Source of the DNA: Nothopassalora personata
Taxonomy: Eukaryota > Ascomycota > Dothideomycetes > Mycosphaerellales > Mycosphaerellaceae
Direction of reading: 5' to 3'
Assembly (NCBI GenBank): GCA_033816765.1
Contig: CM066293.1
Coordinates: forward strand, 4,154,001-4,218,000
Length of the DNA stretch: 64,000 bases
The position numbers and the translations under genes were made by a program. The notes beneath the pieces are model-generated. The model did not search any database. It was given only the letters and a program-made list of their open reading frames with translations, and had not been told where the DNA came from. Positions 37,492-48,720 of this stretch are shown here, piece after piece; the first letter of the stretch is position 1; each line of letters starts with the position of its first letter.

Positions 37492-39523
37492 TCACGGCTT
37501 GCGAGCATTCGTCTCGATGCCAGCATACTCCTTCGAACCAGGCAGCTTCACCCAAGGCGCGAAGACATTGGTCTTCTCCGGCAACACTGACTTTAGCTCG
37601 GGGAAGTGTCGTCGCAGAACATCACTCATGGTGCTATTCTGGACCCAATCGAACCCTTCCTTTGTGTACATCTCCGCATTCCAGGATCCGGCGATGAAGC
37701 GATCACTCTTGAGCCGTCGACTGGCCATCAAGATGAAGATTCGAAAAGCAGTATCACTGAAGCCGAACCCCTCGGGCAAAGGCTCACTGTGTGATCCCAC
37801 CAGAGCATCCACCTTGTCAATATTGCCGTCATAAACTTCACTCAGCTTCGCTGCAAGCTCTTTGTTGCCACCAGTCAGCTCCTCGAACGTCTTGGGGACT
37901 GTCATACGAAGCAAGCGACGGAACTCGGTGTATCGTGGAACACCTCGCTCGCGATCACGCAGAATGTCGACGGTGCCCATATCTCGAAGTTGGCCATCAG
38001 GCGTGCTCAGCCGCTGCATGAAGACCGGATAGTTGCTATTAGTAATAGCGCCAGGATAATTGATGCCGAAGGAGTAGAAAGCGTCAGCAAACGTCACGCC
38101 GGCCTTGAAAGGATCGAGGGACTTGGTGAATGTGACGTCTTCAGTTGGCACGGTGCCAATGTGCTTGCCGCTCCCTGCGCTGAAGAGGGCGATGTTGTCT
38201 GGCTGTCGTCAGCATCCGATAATACACGAACCAGCGGCATGAGCTTGCCTGGTATGAGTGAGTGCATGCGATAGACGGATACGAACTCCTCTGTCAGAGA
38301 ATATGGAATACAGTGATGGTCAACACCCGAGCCTGGGATGCCGCTGATCGCCTCACTGGTCTTAGAGATGCGTCCGACAGCTTTGGTCAGCTTCTCACCC
38401 ACGATGCCCCACCAGTTGGCACTCATTCCGATCTGAAGAGCGGGATGGGCCAGGATGGCAGGTGTCCATTCGACTGTGTGAATCTTGGCCATCAGAGCAC
38501 AGTTAATGATCCGCGCCTTGTCGAAGATCTGGTCACTGCAGACTGTCAGCGTGTATACAACTCTGGGAGCGCAATCACTTACCCGCTCCAGCCTGGCTGG
38601 CTCTCGCGAATCTTGTCACAGATAGCATTATGTTCCAGCGCGAACAACGTGTGCAGCATCTCCACGCCCAGCCACCAGTTGTCCGTGAAGCCAGTCTTCG
38701 GGGTGCCGTCTGGATTTCGCGGAAGGTAGTGCGGTTCCTTTCCGAGTCTGTCCATAAGTAACTTGCCGTCGGCATGGCAGCTTCGCAAGCTCTCTGTGAC
38801 ACTTTCACTCGACCCGTATATTTGTGAGCCGTCCCACCAAGCGGTGTTCATGTTGCGATAACCTGGACAGCGCTCGTCTGATGGGTCCTGGACCTCATCT
38901 GGCTTGGTCTGGAATAGCTTCATTCGTTCCGCTGGCCATTGGTCGCCTTTTTGAAGAGGGATGTCGTAGGTTTTGTCAACATTCTGTGAGGGTCAGCTTT
39001 TCCAATTGTGCACCCAGACAGGATATGGACTTACATCCTCGTGATTGAACCAATCATGAACTTGGAACTGGATCCACGCAGCTGCCAAAAGATTGAGCGT
39101 GCTCGCAGGCTTGAAATCTTCCGGTTTCCTCGCCATAAAAGTCTGACTAACAAGTCGTGGGCTCGGGTTCCATAGCTCGTCTTCTGTCGGCTTCTGACAA
39201 TGCTTGCGAGCGAAGTTCCGTCCAAATCTCATGCCAGCACAGCCCATCTTCCGCATCTCAAGGGAGTTGTCCTTGCCATCTGAGTTGCGGGTACCGAGAT
39301 ATCGCTGCCCCGTCGCTGGGAGGTCCCCGAGCTTGCCTTGAGCATCTGCGGAGGCGTAACCATCGTGGAGATTGTAGTTTCGCAGCTCAACTCGCAGGAA
39401 GTCGAGGTTGATAGCACCTATGAGTCCAGGCAAACGATGCCACGGGATGTAGGAGTTGATGAAATGGAAGGTCCTGATACCCAGTCGCTCAAAGAGGGAC
39501 GGCTTGAAATTTGGTGACTCCAT
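37492..39523 (-). CDS. Heme fatty-acid alpha-dioxygenase family protein
   Basis: Four exons join in frame: 39523-39035, 38983-38583, 38535-38249 and 38198-37492, giving 627 aa. Introns 1 and 2 have GTAAGT donors. Intron 3 (38248-38199, 50 nt) needs a GC-AG splice (GCAAGC donor, GCTGAC branch) and restores the MHSLIPD motif. The protein belongs to the animal-type heme peroxidase superfamily. His156 in QVHDWFNHED is the candidate distal heme ligand. KIHTVEWTPAIL (His316) is a conserved block. Y385-x2-H388 in VYRMHSL gives the candidate radical Tyr and proximal His, as in alpha-dioxygenases and cyclooxygenases. TAWWDGSQIYG is also family-typical. Expected role: oxygenation of fatty acids to 2-hydroperoxides in oxylipin metabolism. 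It is transcribed divergently from the peroxygenase gene. Confidence 0.88.
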
Positions 39524-40128
39524 GATCGATGATCGGTTAACAGAGTCTATGTTCCTCGCTCCATTCGAGGAGAGCCGCTAGTAATAGCTACCTCTCATGA
39601 GCCTTGACTCGCCAAGAAGGCCGCAGAAGACCCCTCTAGAAGCTAGCTATGCCTCACAGCTGCAGCTTGCACAAACCAGCCTGTCATGCTCAGCTGATGT
39701 GTATAGCAGCCCGCTTCTTGGCTACAGGATGCAGGTACGCCTCTCAGCTCATGTCGTGGTGCTAGCCAGCATTATATTTTCGGCGAGCTTTGTTCGTGGC
39801 ACTACAGCTGGAAATTTTTGTGCCACAGTACATAGCCGAGCTGACTTCAGCTGCAAAATGCCGCAGATCATTCGATCGCTACCTCAAGCAAGTCAGACTG
39901 GCGTGATGACACGAATGAGAGATCCGGATGATGCCATGCATGCGGCAGTCGCAGCATGTGAAATAGAATGCCTGGGGTCGTTTTGTTGCCTCAGCCAGCC
40001 AAGCATACACCTGAGACAGTCGCCTGAAGGCGATTGAACCACACCCTCCCTCCCATCGACCTTGCACTCTCAGAGACTGACCTTCCTCCTGAGCTTCCTC
40101 CTGAGCTTCCTACACTATACGCGGCAGA
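39524..40128. promoter_or_regulatory. Shared divergent promoter region
   Basis: These 605 bases separate the starts of the alpha-dioxygenase (minus) and peroxygenase (plus) genes, so both promoters must lie here. A direct repeat CTTCCTCCTGAG occurs at 40081-40104. I identify no specific operator. Confidence 0.4.
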
Positions 40129-40900
40129 ATGCATCTCAGCCTTATTGATCTCTTTAGAGGCCTGTTCTCAACCACCACGGCTTCTAGCAAGGCACTTAGC
40201 AATGGCGATGTCGACAATCGATACATCCGAGGCAAAGCTGAGCAGCGAAGTCCTTGCCCTGGACTGAACGCCTTGGCCAATCACGGTCATTTGTGAGTGG
40301 CCTGTTTCCCGGAAACAATAACAGCTTCTGACAACTTGCAGACCACGAGATGGAAAGGGCCTCACTATCGCTCAGGTTGAAGAGGCATGCAGAACAGGCT
40401 TTCATCAGAGCAAAGCACTCGCATCTGCGATTGCGAGACCGCTGGATCAGATCGTCCGTCCTGATGGCACCTTCGATCTGATTGACCTCCGCCGACATAA
40501 CATCATCGAGCACGATGCTTCTTTCACCCGACTTGACGCACGACAGGGTGACAACTACTCCTTCCAGCCGGCGATGCTCGAAGCGATGCTTCAGGATGCC
40601 CACGGCGGGCCAGTCACCGTCCAGACTTTGGCAAAGTCTTACAACCGTCGGAGAAGGGAGCGGAAAGCAGATGGTGGAGTCGCCGTACCCTTGAATCTAT
40701 GGTTCGTCAACATTATACAGACGGTGTCGTTCATCAACACGGCAGATACCAATGGCAAGCTGCCCGAAGATATGATGAGGGAATTCTACGAGAAGGAACG
40801 CATCCCAGACGTTCTTTCCAGCAATCACAACACTCGAAAGTTGAGCGGTCTGCTGGAGTATGCTTTCAAGCTAATCTACTACATTTTTACCGATGGTTGA
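40129..40900 (+). CDS. Heme-thiolate peroxidase (chloroperoxidase/peroxygenase family)
   Basis: Two exons, 40129-40292 and 40342-40900, join across a 49-nt intron (GTGAGT donor, branch CTGAC, TTGCAG acceptor), giving 240 aa. Cys43 in SPCPGLNALANHG is the axial heme ligand. PRDGKGLT follows, and E111-H112-D113 in NIIEHDASFTR is the EHD motif that, with PCP, defines the Peroxidase_2 / unspecific peroxygenase family. The length fits the short fungal group. The N-terminus (MHLSLIDLFRG) is not a convincing signal peptide. Such enzymes use H2O2 to hydroxylate or epoxidise fatty acids and other substrates. Next to an alpha-dioxygenase, an oxylipin role is plausible. Confidence 0.87.
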
Positions 40901-41181
40901 ACGACTAGCAAGCCATCGCGCCGGTCCCAGCTTTTGTCTTGCAGGGTAATTTGTTCTACGTTCGTAGCCGGACGTCTAAAGAGTACTCAGTACTGCTGCC
41001 TTGATCGTCCACCACGATTCATTCTTCACGCTCATACTGGCGAAGTTGATTACGTTCGCTGATGACACTCCGGCTAGCCGGCATTGAAAATTGTGCGACT
41101 ACTCCTGGATAGCATTATCGAACGAGCGTAGCTACCTTTCACGAAAACACGCCGAAAAAAGAGGCCTCTGCATTTCGTGCC
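40901..41181. other. Convergent intergenic region
   Basis: This is the spacer between the 3' ends of the peroxygenase and FAD-oxidase genes. No other gene is supported. Confidence 0.5.
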
Positions 41182-42564
41182 TTACAAACGCCCGGCGAAC
41201 AGCTTCTCGAAGTACTCGTTCAAGAACATGCCATCCGGGTCGAACTGCTTGCGGAGCTTCAAATACTCCTCCAAAGCATCTTGGTCGCATGCCTTGGCAT
41301 ACCATATCTGTGCCGCCTCGACAGTCTTGTTGATATGCGGGATGCCACCATGCTGAATTGCCAGCTCGCCAAAAGCCTTACGGAACTCCTTCCATCGGAT
41401 GTCCTTCGGATCGTGATGCTCTGGATCAACAACGACCATGTCAGAGTTCACGCTGCGGGACAGGAGCGAAGCAGCGTCCTTCTTGATGAAGTAGACAATG
41501 GTGGGCAGAGTGATCAAGAAGTCACGCTCCTCTCTGAAGCGGTCAAGCAGCTTCCGATATGCCCGTACCATGCCTGGCCAATTGGCTTCTGGGAAAGCCC
41601 AGTCGTGGAACTCGAAGTTAGGGTCGTCCTCTGCATACAGTATGCCACGGTCGTTGGGATTGATGACAAACTCACTGCCGCGCAAAGCATCGAGAGGACC
41701 TTTGATGAGGAAGTTGCTCAGTCCCTCTGCATGTTTGGCCGAGAGCTTCAATCCCGCGAGGGCCTGAGTGGCTGGCAGCACGAGGCTGGTGAATAAGTTG
41801 ATGGCCTTGCTCTCCAGCGAGTTGGTCAAAACATGTGGAGGCTTCTTGTTGACATCTTGGAACTTCCGCTTCTGGATGAGGATCGTGTCGACGTTCTGGA
41901 AGAGGAGAGCAAAAGCCTGATCGGACGACGACCTGAGCTTCTTCATCTGTCCTTCGAAGTCGTCCAGGAAGCGCCCGATGTTCTGGGTTTCATAGGTAAA
42001 CAGCAAAGATCTGACCGGCCAGATGCGGAGGGTCACCTCGCACACAACGCCAAACAGACCAAAGTGAGACCTGATGGCCGGCAAGTAGTTGGCATTCTGC
42101 GTCTCGGAAATCTCAAGCAACTCTCCATCGCTCTTCACCAGCTTGACTCCAAGGACGAAGGACGAGACCTGAGCGCCGTCACTTAGAGATGAATCGTTAG
42201 CGTGGGTGCCGCTGATGGCGCCGTAGTGGAAGTTGCCCCACTCGAGAATGACCGGCGGCTGGTAGCCTAGCGGTTTGAGGTATTCGCAGAGCTGGTTAAT
42301 GGATACGCCAGCTTGCACAGTGACCGTCTCATTCTCCTTGTCTATCGACAAGATCTTCTTCATGTTGTCGGTCGACAAGATAATGTCACTGCCGACGAAG
42401 CAGGGTGTGATGGAATGCATTGCTCCAATAGCCTTCACTTTAGCATTGTTGGCGTAAGCTTCTTTGACGATGTCTTGGACGTCCGCAATGCTGCTTGGCT
42501 TCTTGAGCTTGCCGTCTGCCACGTCAAACTTGATCTCATCGTTCCAGTTCACAAGAGTAGGCAT
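41182..42564 (-). CDS. FAD-linked oxidase, sugar-1,4-lactone oxidase-like
   Basis: The gene is intronless, 460 aa, with an ATG at 42564. The N-terminal half is an FAD-binding (PCMH-type) fold: KPSSIADVQDIVKEAY, the pyrophosphate loop GAMHSITPCF, then VQAGVSINQLCEYLKPLGY and GNFHYGAISGTHANDSS. The C-terminal half is an ALO-type substrate domain ending in PHINKTVEAAQIWYAKACDQ, FDPDGMFLNEYFEKLF. The family oxidises aldono-lactones to ascorbate analogues (D-arabinono- or L-gulono-lactone oxidases). The PHINK stretch replaces the usual HWxK, so substrate and covalent flavin attachment are uncertain. No signal peptide or clear membrane segment is visible. Confidence 0.85.
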   Translation of the reverse strand: MPTLVNWNDEIKFDVADGKLKKPSSIADVQDIVKEAYANNAKVKAIGAMHSITPCFVGSDIILSTDNMKKILSIDKENETVTVQAGVSINQLCEYLKPLGYQPPVILEWGNFHYGAISGTHANDSSLSDGAQVSSFVLGVKLVKSDGELLEISETQNANYLPAIRSHFGLFGVVCEVTLRIWPVRSLLFTYETQNIGRFLDDFEGQMKKLRSSSDQAFALLFQNVDTILIQKRKFQDVNKKPPHVLTNSLESKAINLFTSLVLPATQALAGLKLSAKHAEGLSNFLIKGPLDALRGSEFVINPNDRGILYAEDDPNFEFHDWAFPEANWPGMVRAYRKLLDRFREERDFLITLPTIVYFIKKDAASLLSRSVNSDMVVVDPEHHDPKDIRWKEFRKAFGELAIQHGGIPHINKTVEAAQIWYAKACDQDALEEYLKLRKQFDPDGMFLNEYFEKLFAGRL

Positions 42565-43410
42565 ATTGGATCGAAGATGATTCGTCGTGAATGTAGATCG
42601 TCAGCCTGAGTGTCCTGGTGCTCAGAGGGCTGCTTGATCAAGATGGTAATAATCTGCCAGCTCTTGCAACAATCGTTAAGAATGCGAGAAACGTGTAGGC
42701 TAGCCCCGAATTGAATGCAGGGAACATCATCTGCTGTAGCTGAGCTGATTCACGCCTCGAGCTGAATCTGTTCGAATGTCAAAGAATTATCGTCTCACCG
42801 CATGTTGCCTCTCAGTCCACCGTGGTGTGATCCAGCCTCAAACATCACCAGCCACCGGTCAGCTCATTGAGATGCATTCAGCTCGTTTTCGTGACGAGTC
42901 TTGGCTGAAGGGTGTTCGATCATAGGTCTTCACATATTGCTCGTGGGTGAGCACAAACAAGGAGTACGAAATTGCATGCATGTGAATGGTCATTTGTACC
43001 TGGCAGTGTCATGGCACTGGGGTACATATTCTCCAGCAGGTCAGCTCAGCTTGACGGGCCCTATATGCTGTGTAACATTGCTCCAATCCTTTGTTACCTA
43101 CTGGATATCAGCAGTTCATTCGTCTTACGTGCATGTTGTCAATGGTTGGCGATGCAAAAAGCGTCCAAGGGCTAAGCTCGATGTTCATGAGAGAAGTGGT
43201 ACATTGGCTTGGCAATACTAGGCGACAGATTGCGGGACAGTGTCAGCCGAGAGCATAAGATCCATGCGTCGGCCCACTGAGAAATAATAGCTTGCCTGAC
43301 TGATGGCCAGGATACTGTCACTGCAGCCGAGTGAATGGCTTCTTTTGAGCAAGTTCAGCTGTCACGCCACGCTCAAGCGTACTGCCTACAAGCCGTGAGT
43401 TCGAGACAAT
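42565..43410. other. Intergenic
   Basis: 846 bases with only short overlapping open stretches without recognisable features. It presumably contains the promoter of the FAD oxidase and the 3' region of the carboxypeptidase gene. Confidence 0.5.
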
Positions 43411-45130
43411 CTATGCAGTATTATTGCCCTTGGCCGTCGTGTTACCCATCTGCGTCGTATACGGTCCAACGGTAGTCAAGCTCGGAATGCGGCCAAGCAA
43501 GAACTCGAGCTGCCTATACGCAGCTCCTGGGGCATACTGCGGGATCTCGTGGCCGGCAAGGTTCACAGTAACAAATGTCAGTCCACGCTCCGTGTGCGTT
43601 GTTCCTGCCACACCGGCGCCGGCCAGCACCGTGTACAAGGGGATGGCGGGAATGTTAGACTGTTCCAGAATGGCGTTGATGACCTCGTCGTCATTGCTCG
43701 GGTAGGGCACGAAGAACTCTTCGGTTGGTCGTTGCTGGAACCCCTGTTTGCCATTCCAGGTCATGTTCTGGATCGTGGCCAGAGTTCCATTTGCCAGGAG
43801 CAGGTAGTCAAGCCAGCCGTGGCCGATGATTACGTTGTTTGTCATCTCGATGACATGTGGAAGTGGTCCCAAAGCACTGGGCACACTCTGGTCTGGACTT
43901 AGACCAAGGGTCGGGTTTCCACAGATGGCATAGTCCGTAGGTGGAACGTTCAAAGCTTTTTGAACATCAGTCTGGTTGAAGTAATTGTTCGGTCCCCAGC
44001 CAAGTGATGGGAAGCCAAGCTCGTCCCACAAAAACGGACAGTAATCTGTCAGATGGTAGATGTTGAAGCATGGGTTGACGTAGATCTCGGCCGTCACAAT
44101 ATCGCCCCAGACGTCACATCCTGGTACAGACGAATTCGGTGCAGATGGAAGTGGTCCAGTTGGAGGGAAGGTAAGAGCTTTCTCCATGAAGTCGATGTAG
44201 CCACATTTCATCGCTCGCTCGTTGACATCCTTCATGAAAGTGTCGTTGAGTGCGAAGATGTTGGCGTAGTCGTTGAGATGCCAGACAGCAGGTGCCTCGA
44301 TCAGAACATCGTCCTCGTTGATGCTGGGGTCATTGATTTGGATACCCTTGACATTGAAGTACTTTGTGTCATTTGCCTTCAGCATGTAATAGCTGATATA
44401 GGGAATATACTGGCCAGCATAGCTCTCTCCAGTGATATACACCTTGCGGCCCATGAGGTCGAAAATGGTCATGAAGTTCTCCCAGAAGGCCATGAAGTCT
44501 TCGGCAACCTCTTGCTCGTTCGTGATCTTGGCCGGCTCTCCCTTTGCGGCGGGACTGAAACCAGTTCCAATAGGCTGGTCCACATAGACTATGTTGGTTA
44601 AGTTCGTCCAAGAATATGGGTTAGGGACTGGGTCGTAAGTGCCGGGCTGCCACAAAAACGGGCCATTTTCTTGGAACAGACCGTCCAGCGAACTGCATCC
44701 GGGACCCCCATTCAGCCAGATAGTGATCTCGTCCGAAGCCTTCGGGTTGTCCGAAGGGAAGAACCAGAAGAAAAGTCTATTCTCATCTTCGGTGTTGTTG
44801 CTGATTGGCAATGTACCTGCATAGGACTCGCCGATGTCAAAGGGGACTTGAGGCAGACCAGTTCCATTGACTTCATACTCTGCTAAGAGTCAGTAAAGTC
44901 GACTGAGTGCGTTTTGATGGCGCAAACGCCCCGATCCGGCTCAAACGGCCAGACTTACTTTGAGTCTTGTCCGTATAGTACTGAGGAGCTTTTCCTGTGG
45001 CCCTGGCGCTCAGGACTGAACGCGCCTCCACGCTCCGTTCAGCCCTCACTGGTGCCCTGCGGTGTGGATTCTGCAGCGCAAGCACTCCATCCGCGACAAG
45101 CGCCATCGATGTCAGGCTGTAAAATTTCAT
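43411..45130 (-). CDS. Serine carboxypeptidase, family S10
   Basis: Two exons, 45130-44959 and 44879-43411, join across a 79-nt intron (GTAAGT donor, TTAGCAG acceptor), giving 546 aa. The N-terminal ~20 residues are a weak signal-peptide-like segment. The oxyanion and substrate loop [10 protein letters not shown] lies at residues 113-122. Ser210 in GESYAGQY is the nucleophile. The catalytic Asp is in [13 protein letters not shown] and the His in [13 protein letters not shown]. Many N-x-S/T sites fit a secreted or vacuolar glycoprotein. It removes C-terminal residues from peptides at acid pH. Secreted proteolysis is the likely role. Confidence 0.92.
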
Positions 45131-45876
45131 CGTTGCAGAATAGACAGTCTGGTGCAGGAACGGATGAAGGTCAAGAACATGGACTGGTCCTTATGTATAC
45201 TTTGACGTCTCAAGTGCAGTTCCACTCGACCTTCACCGCGTCTTCGATTCGCTGCCGTCGACATTGCGGTTACCGGCAGCATCGCGCAGAGTCTGGATGC
45301 GCTTGTGGTAGGCACACCGAGTCCCGTTGTTATCGCGTGCGTGACGTCGGTTCCTGCAGTGGACAGCAGCATCGAACGCGGATTGGTGCAGAGAGAGATA
45401 CGGCACTAGCAAAGTTAAGCTCCACAAAGCATGCCGAAATGCTTGGCAGACACCTTCCTCATGTGGCTAGCTCTGGTCGTGTTGCGGTTGGACGTTGCAT
45501 CCTGTTGCAACCATAATCATCATGCCTTGTTGCTGTCGACAACACGCGGCCCTGAGGCCATGTTTTCATGCTGATCGTCATTCATCCAGCGTCATCATGC
45601 GCCTGCAATCCTGTCTGGTCATGAATCAATGTCACTGCCCATTAGAACCCATTCTGATGCTTGCGGATGTCGACCACAATATGTGAGATACCACATTGAC
45701 ACTCTCGCTTCGATCCGGGACGAGAATCTCGTATGTCAAAGCGATCTCCAAACTAGACTAGATGCGGAGGAGCTATCACCCCAGGGCAGGCCAGTGGTAG
45801 GCAGCCAGCTTCGGCCACCTGGCTCTCACATATCAACTCGGAGCACGTATTCTTCCGCATGTGAATCCGACATCAT
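45131..45876. other. Intergenic
   Basis: No supported gene. It contains the promoter of the carboxypeptidase and the 3' flank of the SRA gene. Confidence 0.5.
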
Positions 45877-46714
45877 CTAGATCCCCTTCGGCCGTCCCTC
45901 AGAGTACCCACCATACCTCTGCCCACAGCGCCGAATGCACTCCTGCAGCACGGGCTGCACATACTCATTCTCCGCCTTCTTGCTCTTCACATTCTCATCC
46001 ACAATCGGGAGCCGCTTCAGGCAGTACGCATCGTATCTGCCATTGGTTCTCAAGTTGATCTCCCCGCGCATTGCACTGACGACTCGATACAGCCCATCGT
46101 ATCTCAACCCCTTGGCAGGATACAGCGCCGGCTCCTCCTTGACGTCTTTCCCGGTGACCTTCTGTGTGACGCCAGCTTTTGGCGCAGCGCGGAGGACTCG
46201 TACAGGCTTCTTGCTCTTCAGGGAGGCATCGAGGGCTTTGGTGGCGGAGTTAACGAGTTTTTGCTTCGACTTATTCCAGTCTGCTGCTCCAGTGCTTGCG
46301 AACAGGATTGTCTCGCCGCCATCGACCTCTTCATTCAGGTCGCCGTGTTCATCGTAGGTGACGATGATGGAGTATGCGCCCTCAGGACCTGGGCTGACGT
46401 CGGAACTCGGCTTTCCGTGTGCACCGCCGCTGTAGGCGGAGGATCGAGTAGCGAACCACTGGCCCGCTAGGAGGCGGTTGTGTCCGTAGGCCTGCTGTGA
46501 GGGCGTTAGAGAGTCACCTTTGAGAAGTGTCTTCGGTGATACTTAAGCAGCCATCATCGCCCTCATCACTGTCTTCGTCTGCCTTTGGTGCAGCGACAGG
46601 GACGACGATGTTGTTCTTCTTTCTGGTCGCTGCACGGTTTGCTGCGTTGGCTGCGGTGGTCTTTGCCAATGCCGCGCCGAAGTCCTCGTCTTCGCTACTG
46701 CTGTCATTCGCCAT
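45877..46714 (-). CDS. SRA-YDG domain protein
   Basis: The ATG at 46714 opens an acidic, Ala/Lys-rich N-terminus (MANDSSSEDEDFGAALAKTT). A second frame, from about 46530 to the stop at 45877, encodes a full SRA-YDG domain: TLLKGDSLTPSQ, YGHNRLLAGQW, EGAYSIIVTYDEHGD, DGGETILFASTGA, KPVRVLRAAP, and GLRYDGLYRVV, which is the YDG motif. The two parts are in different frames, so a junction lies near 46530-46620. The best fit I found ends the intron at the AG near CACCGAAG, but its donor is weak; a one-base indel is the alternative. SRA domains bind modified, often hemimethylated, cytosine in DNA and partner with methylation or endonuclease machinery. Confidence 0.75.
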
Positions 46715-47268
46715 GCTGAGATCTATCCTACTGCTCGCAATGTCGCATTGGGTTTCGGTGTTGTTGATGTATGTCGGAGAACTTGGGCTTAGAAAGATCT
46801 CGTTTGACACAGGTGGCGCTAAAAGAGCACGGGCTCATCTGTCCCACCTCGATGTCCACATTCACATGCGGGCAGCACAAAGGTGGCGTTACAGTAGCTT
46901 GCTGCGGTCATGTGGCCTTGGCGAAGGTGAAGATTGTCGTACATACCGGACAGTATAGCGGGATGTGCACAACACTGAAGCAGCCCGCTCATTGCGATGC
47001 TCGGCTGCTAATGCTGCTATATCTCCTCGATGCACCTTCTCCAGGATCACTCTCCGAGTCCAACAGGTTCCTTTCCACGATGATGACGTCACTGCTTCCG
47101 CGAATGCTAGGTCTGTCCTTACTCTGGCGCCTCATCTCCTGATGTGTCAGCGGTCGGAGGCCAAATGGACAGGGGTTCAGCAGCAGCAGTGGTGCTGTAG
47201 TTCGCCAATTCCGTGATGATCTCGCTCTCTTCGTTGAGTCCTCGCTGGTACGACGCTCATTAGCTGCG
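46715..47268. other. Intergenic
   Basis: Several short open stretches overlap on both strands. None has recognisable domains or coding bias I can support. Confidence 0.45.
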
Positions 47269-48141
47269 CTACAGACTGTGCTTGACACCATACCAGAGGA
47301 TCATGACTGCGATTATGTTAATGCACACCGGCCACTGTGGCTTCTGGATTCTTACCCATGACCATGAGGATAGCGGCAGCTACAAAGTACCAGCCAATGC
47401 CGGGATTGTCCGCGAAACGACTCACGTCCATGCCGAAGAAAGCCACGACAAACGTGAGATGCAAGGATATGAAAGTGATCCAGCTGAGTCGCCACATCGA
47501 AAGCCCAAGCTGAAGGCACTGTCTCGAGTCTCTAATGCCGACAGACTTGTACATGAGGTCGCTGGGGTAATTGGGTGGCTGGGACAGATCTCCCAAGGCT
47601 TTGTGTTGCAGCCGCTCAAAGTCGGCAGGCGTACTTGCCATCCAGTCTACTTCTACGCCATTCTCTTCATCATCCACATTTGCAAATTCAAACATGATTC
47701 CTTGCATTTCCTTCGCCGGATCCGAAGGCCGCCACGTGCCTTTGTCTACTTTCAGCCACGATGCTTGGTCATCCACAGCTCTGGTGCCCTCGACTCGTCT
47801 GCACGGTTCTCGTAGATCTTGTCTTTCAGCAAAGCGACGTGATCAGCCGCCGCGGCGAGGAATTGGTTCCAGACAACACCCAAGCCGTGGAATAGGTCGA
47901 CCATGATGACGTTGGTGCATTGAGCTGCCAAGCGAGAGTCATTTAGTTCGACCCCCTTCCTGAGGCAGAACGACGACCGACGCCGCCTGTTCTCGAACTC
48001 GTTATTCGGCTGAACGATATAGTCGTCGAGTAGCTTTGAAACGGAGTTCGCGAAGACGATGATAGCGTTGCCGTTGTCTAAATCCTCGAGAAGGACTTCA
48101 TCGGTCTTGCTTCTGCTGGCTCGAGCATCGACGTTGGGCAA
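47269..48141 (-). pseudogene. CorA-like Mg2+ transporter-family protein, frameshifted and 5' incomplete
   Basis: Frame A (48141 to about 47780) reads NAIIVFANSVSKLLDDYIV, RLAAQCTNVIMVDLF and IYENRADESRAPELW. Then a one-base shift moves to frame B (47776-47356): ASWLKVDKGTW, PSDLMYKSVGIRDSRQCLQL, MWRLSWITFISLHLTFVV, and FFGMDV where GMN is the CorA signature. A 49-nt intron (47355-47307) leads to the last exon, 47306-47269, with a second membrane helix (VMILWYGVKHSL). No ATG or N-terminal exon is found in register. The product is of the fungal CorA-like type. The frameshift could be a sequencing error, but the missing 5' part and the Asn-to-Asp change in GMN favour decay. Confidence 0.7.
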
Positions 48142-48720
48142 TTGTTTTGCGTAAGGATTCTTGACGTCAATGTCAGGTTAGACTCGGGAGTGCGGTCCCA
48201 GATTGCGTTGCACATAAGCAGAAGACCGCTGCGCGCAAGTGCCGTACGTATATGGAGCATGTTGATTGTCGTCGTAAGCAAAATAAGATGCATGAGCTTT
48301 GCATCGATAGATCTATGGCAAGCCATGGGTTGTCGCTTGCGTCTGTGAGGTGTGTCTGTCGTGAAGTTCTTCATGTAGTCCAGCCCAGATGCAGCTCGAG
48401 AGATATTTTACCACGGATCAGTCTGCTCTCGCCACGAGCGTCCACTTGGGAACGGCTTGCCATTTCTTTGTCGTGGACTCGAATATGTGGCTCACTTGCT
48501 GAACGTTTTCATGCCGAAAAGCTCGCTAGGATGATGAATGTTGAACTTCTTCAGCAGGAATTGCGTCGCCCGTGGAGCATTTTGAACATGGATTGCCCGT
48601 AATGCAGCGGCGTGAACACGCTTCGTGTCAGAGTAAAATCGCTTGAGTTCAGAAAGTGTTTCCATCTCCTGGTTGGCAACTTTGATGTGCTTTCTTCGAC
48701 CTTAAGGCACATTTGATTCG
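48142..48720. other. Intergenic or lost 5' part of the CorA-like gene
   Basis: I could not find an N-terminal exon for the CorA-like frame here. No other gene is supported. Confidence 0.4.

Noticed and set aside
38199..38228. A 29-nt GT-AG intron in the alpha-dioxygenase gene
   Set aside because: Too short for a fungal intron and does not restore the family motif; the 50-nt GC-AG alternative fits better.
44053..44601. Plus-strand 182-codon ORF
   Set aside because: Antisense shadow of the serine carboxypeptidase gene.
46506..46530. A 24-nt GT-AG intron joining the two SRA gene frames
   Set aside because: Implausibly short; the junction is left open.
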